Assembly: GCF_006912135.1 (NCBI RefSeq)
Contig: NZ_VIRS01000032.1
Location: 1-64,000, forward strand
DNA from: Cryptosporangium phraense
GTDB taxonomy: Bacteria; Actinomycetota; Actinomycetes; Mycobacteriales; Cryptosporangiaceae
Length of the DNA: 64,000 nt
Direction: 5' to 3'
The number at the start of each line of letters is the position of its first letter. The stretch's first letter is position 1. A program made the position numbers and the translations under genes. This document shows positions 53,028-61,438 of the stretch, in pieces. The notes beneath the pieces are model-generated. The model was not told the DNA's origin, searched no databases, and saw only the letters and a list, made by a program, of their open reading frames with translations.

Positions 53028-54061
53028 GCGCCGGTCGGGTGTCGGCCCAGCAGGAAGAGCGCGAGCTCCACCCGGAGACGTTCGGACGGGTCGTCCAGCT
53101 CGACCGGGAGCAGCTGATCGATCTGCGCGAGCCGGCGATCGAGCGTGTGGCGATGGACGTGCAGGAGGCGGGCCATCGCCGAGCGGCGCCGGCCGGCACC
53201 GAGGTAGCAGACGAGCGTCGCGGTCAGGTCGTCGTCGGTCGGGGTCCGGCCCAGCGGGCCGAGCGTGCTCCGGACGAAGTCGTCGCGGTCGGCCGGATCG
53301 AGCGAGAGCAGCGCGCGGAACGGCGCGGCCGCGACGCCGTCCATGCTGCTCACCCCCAGGTGGGCCGCCACTGCGGCGCCCCCGATCGCCCGCCGCAGCC
53401 CGGCCCCGGCGCCTCCGGCCCCGGCGGTCCCGGCCGTCCCCGATCCCGGGGGCAGGTCGTCCAGCGGCGCGGCCGACAGGATCACCGCCCAGCCGTCGAC
53501 CTCGCCGATCAGCGCCGCCGGGTACCGGCGGCGGAGCCGGAGCGCGGTCGAGTCGCTCCCCGCCGTCGGACCCACGCCGACGGGCGCGGCCGCGGCCCAG
53601 CGGAAGCGGACGTCGACCCCGCTGCGCTGGGCCCGGGCGGTCAGGTCGGCGACGGCTTGCAGGACGCGCATCGCTCGCCGAATGAGGTGACTCAGCAATG
53701 TGGAATCGAGTATTCCGCCGGCCGCGAGCCGTTCGATTCCCATTTCGGTGAGGACTTCGGCGGCTATCTCGTGGGCGAGAATAGTCACTTCCATCGGTAT
53801 TCCGGCGTTGCCCCGTTCGACCGCGATACCGCGGACCCGCGCGGTCAGGCCGGCCAACGGCGTATCGGCCACCATGTGGTTCAGCGCAAGGTCAACGGTT
53901 CCGGCCATTTTCGCGTGGACGTCCGCGACGACGTCGTCGGGAAGCGAATCCATCAGCGGAATGCGCGAACTCATCGCATCGAAGACGCGATCGGTGACCA
54001 GGTCCAGATCCGCGCGCAACGCGGCCAGGACGTCGGTCAGACCAGCGTGCCTCTCATTCAC
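53015..54061 (-). CDS. PucR/CdaR-type helix-turn-helix regulator
   Basis: A 348-aa regulator. The C-terminal HTH_30 domain (about 290-340; ARLLHVHRHTLDRRLAQI) is that of PucR/CdaR activators. The N-terminal 150 residues are helical, of the RsbT-coantagonist-like type often found in actinobacterial PucR proteins, and the middle holds a GGDEF-like remnant fold. A Gly/Ala/Thr linker (PGSGTAGTAGAGGAGAG) sits near 205-222. It overlaps the F420-type oxidoreductase gene upstream by eight bases, so the two are translationally coupled. Confidence 0.85.
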   Translation of the reverse strand: MNERHAGLTDVLAALRADLDLVTDRVFDAMSSRIPLMDSLPDDVVADVHAKMAGTVDLALNHMVADTPLAGLTARVRGIAVERGNAGIPMEVTILAHEIAAEVLTEMGIERLAAGGILDSTLLSHLIRRAMRVLQAVADLTARAQRSGVDVRFRWAAAAPVGVGPTAGSDSTALRLRRRYPAALIGEVDGWAVILSAAPLDDLPPGSGTAGTAGAGGAGAGLRRAIGGAAVAAHLGVSSMDGVAAAPFRALLSLDPADRDDFVRSTLGPLGRTPTDDDLTATLVCYLGAGRRRSAMARLLHVHRHTLDRRLAQIDQLLPVELDDPSERLRVELALFLLGRHPTGAQPK

Positions 54062-54902
54062 TGGTACGACTGACGATGAGCGCGAGCCGCTCGATCTGGT
54101 CGACGTCGTCGCCGTAGCAGTAGAAGACGAGTTCGTCGGCGCCGAACGCGCGGTAGGCGGCGACCATGTCGGCGATCTCGCCCGGATCGGTCAGGGGCTC
54201 GCCCCAGCCGGGCCGGCCGGTGAACGCGTAGTAGTCGGCGATCGCCCGACGGGCCCGGTCCACGGTGCCGGCCGGCCCGATCGCGGTGTTGATCTGCCCG
54301 ACCAGGCGTGGCCGGCCCGCACGTCCGGCGGCGTCCCAGTCGGCCCGGACCGCGTCCACCAGCGGGCCGGCCCAGGCCAGCGGGGCCGCGCACAGGAAGC
54401 CGTCGCCGTGGCGCGCGACCCGGCGGAGGGCCGCGGGGGCGAACCCGCCGATGAGGATCGGCGGTCCGCCGGGGGCGGACGGACGCGGACCGATGCCGGT
54501 GCCGGCGTAGGGCTCGCCGCGCCAGATCGCGCGGAGGGCGGTGAGCTGCTCGTCCAGAAGGCGGCCGCGCTGGGTGATCGGCGTGCCGGCGGCGGCGTGG
54601 TCGTCGTCCCGCCCGCCGACCCCGATGCCGAGCACGAAGCGTCCGCCGGACATCCGGTCCAGGGTCGCGACCTGCTTGGCGAGGAGCGCGGTCGCCCGCA
54701 GGGGCCCGAGCAGGACCTCGGTCTGCAGACGGATCCGGGTGGTGGCGCCGGCCAGGACCGAGAGCGCGACCAGCGGTTCGGGGTTGTCGTAGGCGAGACG
54801 GTCGAGCAGCGCCAGCGAGTCGAAGCCGGCGGGCTCCGCCCGCCGGGCCCACGTGAGCAGGTGAGCGGGGTCGTTGATGGGCAGGCCGAGGCCGATGTCC
54901 AT
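54054..54902 (-). CDS. LLM-class F420-dependent oxidoreductase
   Basis: A 282-aa luciferase-like TIM-barrel protein (MDIGLGLPINDPAHLLTWAR start; RFVLGIGVGGRDDDH; GPPILIGGFAPAALRR). The short length, absence of FMN-specific features and the actinobacterial setting favour coenzyme F420 over FMN. The substrate is unknown. Start ATG 54902 fits the family; a longer frame adds an Arg/Ser-rich segment. The 137-base leader contains possible pairings (GGGCAG with CTGCCC; CAGCCG with CGGCTG). PucR follows in the same transcript. Confidence 0.87.
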   Translation of the reverse strand: MDIGLGLPINDPAHLLTWARRAEPAGFDSLALLDRLAYDNPEPLVALSVLAGATTRIRLQTEVLLGPLRATALLAKQVATLDRMSGGRFVLGIGVGGRDDDHAAAGTPITQRGRLLDEQLTALRAIWRGEPYAGTGIGPRPSAPGGPPILIGGFAPAALRRVARHGDGFLCAAPLAWAGPLVDAVRADWDAAGRAGRPRLVGQINTAIGPAGTVDRARRAIADYYAFTGRPGWGEPLTDPGEIADMVAAYRAFGADELVFYCYGDDVDQIERLALIVSRTSE

Positions 54903-55039
54903 GGGAATCTCCGAAAATGGGCAGCCGACAAGGACTGTCGCCACCTCCTGCCCACGGCTGGTGGACCCGCTCGTCCCTCTGCGACGCACTTCTCGGACGA
55001 CCGGTTCGGAGTTCCGCGGCCGATCCTACCGGTCGGCGG

Positions 55040-56128
55040 TCAGGTCCAGAGCACGGCGTGGTTGACGTTCCCCACGGTGACGTTTCCGGCGACCGTGCCC
55101 GACGAGTCGACGCCCACCGGGTAGCAGTACGTCGTCCCCGGGGGGTTGGGGAGCCTACGCAGCGTGCCGTGGCGCCACCGGAAGACCGTCGGGACGTCGC
55201 CGGCGCGGACCACGCCGGTCACGTCGCCGCGGTCGTTGATCGCGGTCGCCTCGCCCGCGTCGGCCAGGTACGTGAGCCGGCCGTCGTGCCAGAGCGCCGG
55301 GCGGTCGTTCACCGTGCCGACGACGTCCCCGGCCCGGTTGACGTCGGCGACGCTCACGTTCGAACCGCCGGCGGGCAGCAGGTCGGTCGAGCGGCCGTCG
55401 GCCCAGCGGATCGGGTGCCCGTTCGACGTCCCGACCACCACTCCGTCGTCGTTGAGCGCGGACGGGACCATCTCGCCGACGTCGGCCGGGCGGCCGTCCG
55501 TCCACAGGGTCGCGCGGATCGGGACGGACGCGGTCACCCCGAAGACGCGGGCCAGCACCTGGCCCCGCTCGTTGATCGCGATCGGGGTGGACGCCCGTCC
55601 GGCCGGCGTGGCCAGGTCGGTGTACACCCCGTTCCGCCAGACGAACGCCCGCTCGCCGCCACCGGGTGCGGCCGAGGCGCCGGCGATCTCGCCCCGGTCG
55701 TTGATCGCGTACAGGCAGGTCGAGCGGCCGGGCCGGGTGAGGTAGGTCAGCGTGTCGTCGTGCCAGTACAGCCCGGTGCCGGCGGCGGTGCAGCCGACGG
55801 CGTCCCCCTGGTCGTCGAGGGCTTGAGCGTGCGGGCCCAGGGGGCCGAGCGACCGGGTCGCGCCGTCCGGGAAACGGACGAACCCGGTGTACGTGCCGTC
55901 GGGGGCCGGGGCGGAGTTGCCGACCAGCGCGCCGCGTGGCGCGAGGCGGACGGCGCGGCTCTCGCCGCCGGACGCGGTGAGATCGACGAACGCCCCGCCC
56001 GGCCCGGGCGACGCCCCCGCTCCCGCCGGCACAGCCGCGCCCGCCACTACAGCCAGCGCCGCCGCCACCAGGCTCCGAGCGATGAGCGCGATCAGTCGGG
56101 TGCCGGTCGGTACGGTTCGCGGTTCCAT
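55040..56128 (-). CDS. Secreted HAF-repeat protein
   Basis: A 362-aa exported protein with an N-terminal signal peptide (to about 40, AVPAGAGA) and a series of HAF-type repeats: AINDRGEIAGAS, ALNDDGVVVGTSN, DVNRAGDVVGTVN, AINDRGDVTGVV, each followed by a W/R-x-G strand. These repeats form a beta-propeller-like fold of unknown function, often in extracellular proteins. Three or four Cys may form disulfides. It is divergent from the ArsR gene across 168 bases. Confidence 0.82.
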   Translation of the reverse strand: MEPRTVPTGTRLIALIARSLVAAALAVVAGAAVPAGAGASPGPGGAFVDLTASGGESRAVRLAPRGALVGNSAPAPDGTYTGFVRFPDGATRSLGPLGPHAQALDDQGDAVGCTAAGTGLYWHDDTLTYLTRPGRSTCLYAINDRGEIAGASAAPGGGERAFVWRNGVYTDLATPAGRASTPIAINERGQVLARVFGVTASVPIRATLWTDGRPADVGEMVPSALNDDGVVVGTSNGHPIRWADGRSTDLLPAGGSNVSVADVNRAGDVVGTVNDRPALWHDGRLTYLADAGEATAINDRGDVTGVVRAGDVPTVFRWRHGTLRRLPNPPGTTYCYPVGVDSSGTVAGNVTVGNVNHAVLWT

Positions 56129-56250
56129 CCGGGCCCCTCACTGATCCATCGGCCGGCTCTCGGTGCCATCTTGCTCCGATCCCTCGAGCCATGGGTGGAT
56201 CCCGCGTCCACAAAGGAAGCGTGTCCGGGTGATTCCTGATGCGAACCAGG

Positions 56251-56277
56251 GTTGGCACCTGCTAACTTCTGTTGGCA
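56251..56277 (+). promoter_or_regulatory. Direct repeat before arsR-type gene
   Basis: GTTGGCA occurs at 56251-56257 and again at 56271-56277, 20 bases apart (two helical turns), just before the ArsR start. It may be an autoregulatory binding site. Confidence 0.35.
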
Positions 56278-56296
56278 TGTCGGAACGAACGCTCCC

Positions 56297-56626
56297 GTGA
56301 CCCGCTCGCCGCCCACCGGCGACGAGCTGGTCGCGGTCCTCGCGACGCTGGCCAACCCGCACCGTCTGCGGGTGGTCGCCGCGCTGCGCACCGAACCCAC
56401 CTACGTCAGCCGGCTGGCCCGCGAGCTGGGCATCAGCCGGCCGCTGCTCCAGGTGCACCTGCGCAAGCTGCAGGCGGCCGGCCTGGTCACCTCCCGGATG
56501 GAGGTGTCCGACGACGGCAAGGCCCGGCGGTACTACGAGGTCACGGAGTTCGCGTTCCAGCTGACCCCGGATTCGATCACCGCGGCCGTGCCGACGCTCA
56601 CCAGAACCCCCCCGAACGGAGACTGA
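56297..56626 (+). CDS. ArsR-family winged-helix regulator
   Basis: A 109-aa protein with a winged HTH (ALANPHRLRVVAALRTE, then ELGISRPLLQVHLRKLQAAG and the wing SRMEVSDDGKARRYYEV). No metal-binding Cys motif is present, so it is not a metal sensor of the SmtB/ArsR type; it looks like the ligand-free HTH_20 group. Start GTG 56297 chosen. The next gene, a small membrane protein, starts two bases after its stop, then a terminator. Confidence 0.88.
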   Translation: MTRSPPTGDELVAVLATLANPHRLRVVAALRTEPTYVSRLARELGISRPLLQVHLRKLQAAGLVTSRMEVSDDGKARRYYEVTEFAFQLTPDSITAAVPTLTRTPPNGD

Positions 56627-56628
56627 CC

Positions 56629-56898
56629 ATGGACGGACACGACCTCGCCGAGGTCGCCGGGGCGATCGGCATCTTCACGTTCATCACGGTCGTGGTCACG
56701 GTGACGATCTATCAGCTGTTCGCGACCTGGCGGGCGAAGGCCGCGCTGAGCCGGGAGACCGAGTACCGCGACCTGACCGCGCGGGCGGTCGCGGGCCAGG
56801 AAGAGGCCAACAAGCAGCTGGCCGACCTGTCCGGCCAGCTGTCCGACCTGCGCGGACGCATGACGAAACTCGAGCAGGTCCTCACCGAAGTGGAGTAG
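56629..56898 (+). CDS. Small single-helix membrane protein with coiled coil
   Basis: An 89-aa protein: one transmembrane helix (about 12-33; IGIFTFITVVVTVTIYQLF) followed by a charged helix (about 40-89) with heptad pattern (LADLSGQLSDLRGRMTKLEQVL). It is translated right after the ArsR regulator. Such ArsR-coupled small membrane proteins occur in actinobacteria; function unknown. It could assist the MMPL protein downstream, though a terminator separates them. Confidence 0.8.
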   Translation: MDGHDLAEVAGAIGIFTFITVVVTVTIYQLFATWRAKAALSRETEYRDLTARAVAGQEEANKQLADLSGQLSDLRGRMTKLEQVLTEVE

Positions 56899-56900
56899 GT

Positions 56901-56932
56901 CTGGGCCGCCGAGCGGCAACTCGGCGGCCCAG
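56901..56932 (+). terminator. Hairpin terminator after ArsR operon
   Basis: A perfect 13-bp stem (CTGGGCCGCCGAG with its complement), loop CGGCAA, two bases after the stop codon. Confidence 0.85.
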
Positions 56933-57000
56933 TGGAGTAGCAGTTCCTCGCCTCGCGGCGAGCTCTCGTGAACGCCCCTCCGGCGAAAGGACACCAGGTC

Positions 57001-59124
57001 ATGGACGGCCTGCGCAAATCTTCCCTCGGCGTGCCCGGACGCCTGGCCGAGTGGTCGGCCCGACATCGCCTGCTGACGATCGCCGGCTGGCTGGCCGCGG
57101 TGGTGCTGGCCGTGGTGGTCAGCGGAGCCATCTCCGGCCCGGGCGCCCGGAGCAGCGACCCGGGGGAGACCGGCGTCGCCCAGCGGGTGCTGAACCGCCA
57201 GGACGGTGCGCAGGCGACCCAGGAGAACATGCTGATCGGCCCGGCCGACCCGGCCGCGGTGCGGTCCGCGGTCGCCGACCTGACCGCCGCGCTGCGCGCG
57301 GACCGCACCCGGGTCGCCGAGGTCTGGTCCCCGGTCGACGCGTCCGAGAGGCTCGCCGACGGCGGACGGCTCGCGCTCGTCACGTACCAGGTCGGCGGCG
57401 TGCTGAAAGGCAGCTCCGCCCGCGCCGACGCGGTCCGCACCCTCGTCGACGAGGTGGCCGCCCGCCACCCGCGGACCCGGTTCGCGCAGGCCGGCGACCG
57501 GAGCCTGGCCATCGCGGTCGACCGGGCGATCGGCGCCGACGTCCGCCACTCCGAGCGGATCTCGCTGCCGCTGACGATCGTGATCCTGCTGGTCGTGTTC
57601 GGCGCGCTGGTCGCGGCCAGCATCCCGATCCTGCTCACCGCGACCACGCTGATCGCGACGTTCGCGCTGATCTCGATCGTGGACCACTGGCTGGCGGTCA
57701 ACAGCGCGGCCTACACGATGGTGCTGCTCATCGGCGTCGCGGTCGGCGTCGACTACGCGTTGTTCTCGGTGCGGCGGTTCCGGGAGGAGCTGGCCGCCGG
57801 GCGGGACGTCCGGGCCGCGGTCCGGATCGCCGGGGCCACGTCGGGGCGGGTGATCCTGGTGTCCGGCGCGATCGTCGTGCTGTGCCTGAGCGGGCTGCTC
57901 TGGACCGGCATCGACGTGTTCCGCGGGGCCACGGCCGGGATCGCGATCGTCGTCGGGGTCGCGGTGCTCGGCGCGCTCACCGTGCTCCCGGCCGTGCTCG
58001 CGTCCCTCGGCCACCGCGTCGACCGGGGCCGGCTCCCGCGTCGCCGCGGTGGCGGGCGCGCGAACTACTCGGTGTTCTGGGAGCGGCTCGCCACCGCGGT
58101 CACCCGGCGGCCCGCCGTCTGGGGCGGGGCCGCTGCGCTGCTCCTGCTGGCCATCGCCGCCCCCGCGCTCGGGATGCACCTGCAGGACGCCCCGGTCACC
58201 GCGAGCCTGCCCCGCTCGGTGCCGGCCATCGACGCGGCCAACCGGATGAACGACCCGTTCCCCGGCGCCGCCTCGCCGGCCCGGGTCGTCGTCTGGTCCG
58301 ACGACGACCGCGCGGTCGACCCGGCCACCGTCGAGACAGCACTGGCCGGCTACCCGCGCGTCACCGCGACCCGCTACGGCGACGTCGTCGTGGCCCGGGT
58401 GCCGCTCCCCGGCGACGGCACCGACCGGGAATCGGTCGACGCCCTGGCGAAGCTCCGGGCCACGACCATCGATGGCCTGCACGTCGCCGTGGCCGGGCGC
58501 ACGGCGTTCGCGGCCGACTTCGCCGACCAGCTCGCCCGGCGCACGCCGTTCGTGCTGGTCTTCGTGCTGGGGCTGGCGTTCGTGCTGCTGTTCGTCGTGT
58601 TCCGGTCCGCGCTGGTCGCGGCCGTGTCGATCGCGCTGAACCTGCTCTCGGTCGGCGCCGCCTACGGCGTGCTGACGTTCGTCTTCCAGGACCGGACCGG
58701 CTACGGCGGGATCGTCAGCTGGCTCCCGCTGTTCCTGTTCGTGCTCCTGTTCGGGTTGAGCATGGACTACCACCTGTTCCTGCTCAGCCGGATCCAGGAA
58801 CGGTGGCCGGCCCGGACCGCGATCGTCGACGGCGTCGCCGCCAGCGCCGGGGTGATCTCCTCGGCCGCGGTGATCATGGTCGCCGCGTTCTCGATCTTCA
58901 TGACGTTGTCGGCGATCGAGTACCGGATGCTGGGCGTCGGCGCGGCCGTGGCGATCCTCCTGGACGCCACTGTGGTGCGTGGGGTGCTCCTCCCGGCCGG
59001 CCTCGCGCTACTGGGGGAGCGAGCCGTCCGTCCGAGGTCCACAGGCGACCCCCATCCGGTGGTCGACACATCGTCCGGAACCCGACATGAAGGTATCCCG
59101 AGCCCGGCGAATGCGGATGGATAG
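57001..59124 (+). CDS. MMPL-family RND transporter
   Basis: A 707-aa integral membrane protein with the two-fold RND arrangement: one helix, an extracytoplasmic loop (about 40-170), five helices, then repeated (helix near 370, loop 400-500, helices 510-670). Proton-relay motifs GVDYALFSVRRFREE and SMDYHLFLLSRIQE carry the conserved Asp-Tyr pairs. MMPL proteins export lipids or drugs. ATG 57001 preceded by GAAAGGA is preferred over GTG 56968. It is on the same strand as the ArsR pair but after a terminator, so it is separately transcribed. Confidence 0.92.
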   Translation: MDGLRKSSLGVPGRLAEWSARHRLLTIAGWLAAVVLAVVVSGAISGPGARSSDPGETGVAQRVLNRQDGAQATQENMLIGPADPAAVRSAVADLTAALRADRTRVAEVWSPVDASERLADGGRLALVTYQVGGVLKGSSARADAVRTLVDEVAARHPRTRFAQAGDRSLAIAVDRAIGADVRHSERISLPLTIVILLVVFGALVAASIPILLTATTLIATFALISIVDHWLAVNSAAYTMVLLIGVAVGVDYALFSVRRFREELAAGRDVRAAVRIAGATSGRVILVSGAIVVLCLSGLLWTGIDVFRGATAGIAIVVGVAVLGALTVLPAVLASLGHRVDRGRLPRRRGGGRANYSVFWERLATAVTRRPAVWGGAAALLLLAIAAPALGMHLQDAPVTASLPRSVPAIDAANRMNDPFPGAASPARVVVWSDDDRAVDPATVETALAGYPRVTATRYGDVVVARVPLPGDGTDRESVDALAKLRATTIDGLHVAVAGRTAFAADFADQLARRTPFVLVFVLGLAFVLLFVVFRSALVAAVSIALNLLSVGAAYGVLTFVFQDRTGYGGIVSWLPLFLFVLLFGLSMDYHLFLLSRIQERWPARTAIVDGVAASAGVISSAAVIMVAAFSIFMTLSAIEYRMLGVGAAVAILLDATVVRGVLLPAGLALLGERAVRPRSTGDPHPVVDTSSGTRHEGIPSPANADG

Positions 59125-59153
59125 GAGCTGGCCCGGCGTCCACCCGGGCCGGA

Positions 59154-59182
59154 GAGACGGGCGCCACGGGGGAGCCCGTCTC
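59154..59182. terminator. Bidirectional hairpin between MMPL and Rieske genes
   Basis: GAGACGGGC pairs with GCCCGTCTC, and flanking CCGG/CCGG can extend the stem. It sits in the 68-base gap between two convergent genes and can end both transcripts. Confidence 0.65.
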
Positions 59183-59192
59183 ACCGGACGTC

Positions 59193-60308
59193 TCAGGCCA
59201 GCCGCGCCCGCACCCAGTCGTGGAACCCGGCCAGGTGGTGTTCGCTCGGCACCAGCACCCCGCCCCGCGCGTACACCCGGGAGCTCATCGCCGGCTGCGT
59301 CCGCTCGCAGGCGTCGAAGTCCTGCTGGTTCACCCGGTGGAACAGCTCGACCGACGCCGACACGTCCCGCCCCGACTCGACGACCCCGGGCAGGTACAGC
59401 CAGTCGCACTCGACGACGGTCCGGTCGGCCGCGAGCGGGATCATCCGGTGGAAGATCACGTGGTCGGGCACCAGGTTGATGAACACCTGGGGCCGGACCG
59501 TGATCGCGTAGTACCGCCGGTCCTGGGCGTCCGACACCCCGGGGATCCGGTCGAGACCGGCCGACCCGTCGACCGTGAAGCCCTCGATCTCCGCCCCGAA
59601 CTCCGCGCCGTGCCCCACGTAGTACTGCGCCGCGTACCCGTTCGCGAACTCCGGCAGCACCTCGACGAGCTCCGGATGGATCGTCGCGCAGTGGTAGCAC
59701 TCCATGAAGTTCTCGACGATCAGCTTCCAGTTCGCCGCGACGTCGTACCGGATCCGCCGCCCCACCTTCAGCGACGGAAGGTCGTACGCGTCGATGCTGG
59801 CCAGATCGCCGAGCCGCTCGACGACGGCGCCCTGGACGTCGTCCTCGAAGGAGGGAGGCGAATCGGCGAGGCACACCCACACGTACCCCAGCCATTCGCG
59901 GACGCTGACCGACACGAGGCCGTAGGCCTTTTTGTCCAGGTCGGGCATGCTCGCCATGTTCGGTGCGGCGATCAGCTTCCCGGTCAGGTCGTAGGTCCAG
60001 GCGTGGTACATGCACCGGAAGGCCCTACCGACCGAACCCTCTTCGTCGGCGCAGAGTTGCGCTCCGCGGTGACGGCAGACGTTGAGGAACCCGCGGATCG
60101 CCTGATCCCGGCCGCGGGCCAGGATCACGCTCTCCCGCCCGACCTGGACGGTGCGGAACGCGCCGGCCGCGGGCAGGTCGTCCGCCCGGATCGCGCAGAA
60201 CCACATCGGCTCGAAGATCTTCTCCTGCTCGGCCGCGAACACCGCCGGGTCCGTGTAGTAGGAGCCCGGCAGCGTGGCCAGCAGGCTGGGCTGATCCAGG
60301 ATCGTCAT
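59193..60308 (-). CDS. Rieske oxygenase, glycine betaine monooxygenase-type
   Basis: A 371-aa ring-hydroxylating-type oxygenase alpha subunit. The Rieske 2Fe-2S site is C78-x-H80 and C99-x2-H102 ([19 protein letters not shown]); the mononuclear iron site is in [15 protein letters not shown] (H206, H211). Close in layout to GbcA/betaine or stachydrine demethylases, it is predicted to demethylate glycine betaine to dimethylglycine with electrons from a reductase partner. It is last in the operon after dimethylglycine and sarcosine oxidases and overlaps the latter by ATGA, which strongly supports this substrate. The matching reductase (GbcB) is not in the window. Confidence 0.88.
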   Translation of the reverse strand: MTILDQPSLLATLPGSYYTDPAVFAAEQEKIFEPMWFCAIRADDLPAAGAFRTVQVGRESVILARGRDQAIRGFLNVCRHRGAQLCADEEGSVGRAFRCMYHAWTYDLTGKLIAAPNMASMPDLDKKAYGLVSVSVREWLGYVWVCLADSPPSFEDDVQGAVVERLGDLASIDAYDLPSLKVGRRIRYDVAANWKLIVENFMECYHCATIHPELVEVLPEFANGYAAQYYVGHGAEFGAEIEGFTVDGSAGLDRIPGVSDAQDRRYYAITVRPQVFINLVPDHVIFHRMIPLAADRTVVECDWLYLPGVVESGRDVSASVELFHRVNQQDFDACERTQPAMSSRVYARGGVLVPSEHHLAGFHDWVRARLA

Positions 60309-61438
60309 GACGGGCTCCCCACCGAAGAGAAACGGGCCGGGTCGAACAGCGCGATCGGATGCCGGGTCGTGCCGTCGATCGCGAGGTCGGCGAGGATCTC
60401 GCCGACGACCGGGACGAACTTGAACCCGTGTCCGGAGAACCCGCACGCGACCGTGACCCGGTCCCGGGTCGCGATCACGAAGTTCTCGTCGGGCGTCGTC
60501 GTGTACATGCAGGCCGCACCGCGCAGGAACGTGCCCGGCAGCGTCGGCAGGTCGCGTCCGGCCCGGGCCGCCATCGCGGCGACCTCCTCCGGATGGATCT
60601 CGCGGTCCAGCGCGTCGGGATCGGCTCCGGCTCCGCCGCGCCGGAAGAACGCGATCTTGACGCCACCCTGCGGTCCGTCGATCGCCGGGAACCCGTAGAT
60701 CGACGAGCCGGTCTCGTCCGCCCAGAGATAGACGGGGTGGTCCAGGTACGGCTCGACGCCGCCGGTCGGCGCGAACCAGTACTGGACCTGGCGCTCCACC
60801 ACCAGCGGCAGGCCGGTCAGGCGCGGGGCCCAGGCCCCGGGCGCGACGACGAGCCGATCGGCCGCGTACGTGCCCCGGGCGGTGGTCACCGCGACACCGC
60901 CCGCGTGCACCGACCACTCGAGCGCGGGTTCCTCGAAGTGCAGGTCGGCGCCGAGGCGGCCGGCGATCGCCAGTTGGGCGGCGACCGCGGCCTCGGGGCG
61001 GACGAAACCCGCGCGGTCCTCGTAGACCGCGACCGTGTCGGGGCCCGGGTTCAGCGTCGGGAACCGCGACCGGATCGCGTCCGCGTCCAGATACTCGTGC
61101 GGCAGCCCGTGTTCGGTGGCCGCGGCCAGTGCGCCCGTGACCGTCGGCGAATCGGGCGACCCGAGGTAGAGCCCACCGGTCAGCGTCAGCAGGTCGGCGC
61201 CGGTGGCCGCCTCCAGGTCGTCCCAGAGCTCGTACGCCCGCGTCACCAGCGGCACGTAGGCCGGATCCTCGGCGTAGGACTGCCGGATGATCCGCGACCC
61301 GCCGTGGCTGCTGCCCCGCGCGTGCGCCGGTCCGAACTGCTCCAGCCCGAGGACGCGGTGCCCGCGGGCCGAGAGGTGGTGCGCGGCCGCGCTCCCCATC
61401 CCGCCCAGCCCGAGCACGATGACGTCGTACGTCGTCAC
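60305..61438 (-). CDS. Monomeric sarcosine oxidase-like flavoenzyme
   Basis: A 377-aa FAD oxidase of the MSOX/SolA family, predicted to oxidise sarcosine to glycine, formaldehyde and H2O2. FAD fold [18 protein letters not shown] (about 5-22), [11 protein letters not shown] near 42-52 and the covalent flavin Cys310 in [13 protein letters not shown] match MSOX (Cys315 there). N-methyltryptophan oxidase is the closest alternative, but the operon favours sarcosine. Start and stop overlap both neighbours by ATGA. Confidence 0.9.
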   Translation of the reverse strand: MTTYDVIVLGLGGMGSAAAHHLSARGHRVLGLEQFGPAHARGSSHGGSRIIRQSYAEDPAYVPLVTRAYELWDDLEAATGADLLTLTGGLYLGSPDSPTVTGALAAATEHGLPHEYLDADAIRSRFPTLNPGPDTVAVYEDRAGFVRPEAAVAAQLAIAGRLGADLHFEEPALEWSVHAGGVAVTTARGTYAADRLVVAPGAWAPRLTGLPLVVERQVQYWFAPTGGVEPYLDHPVYLWADETGSSIYGFPAIDGPQGGVKIAFFRRGGAGADPDALDREIHPEEVAAMAARAGRDLPTLPGTFLRGAACMYTTTPDENFVIATRDRVTVACGFSGHGFKFVPVVGEILADLAIDGTTRHPIALFDPARFSSVGSPS

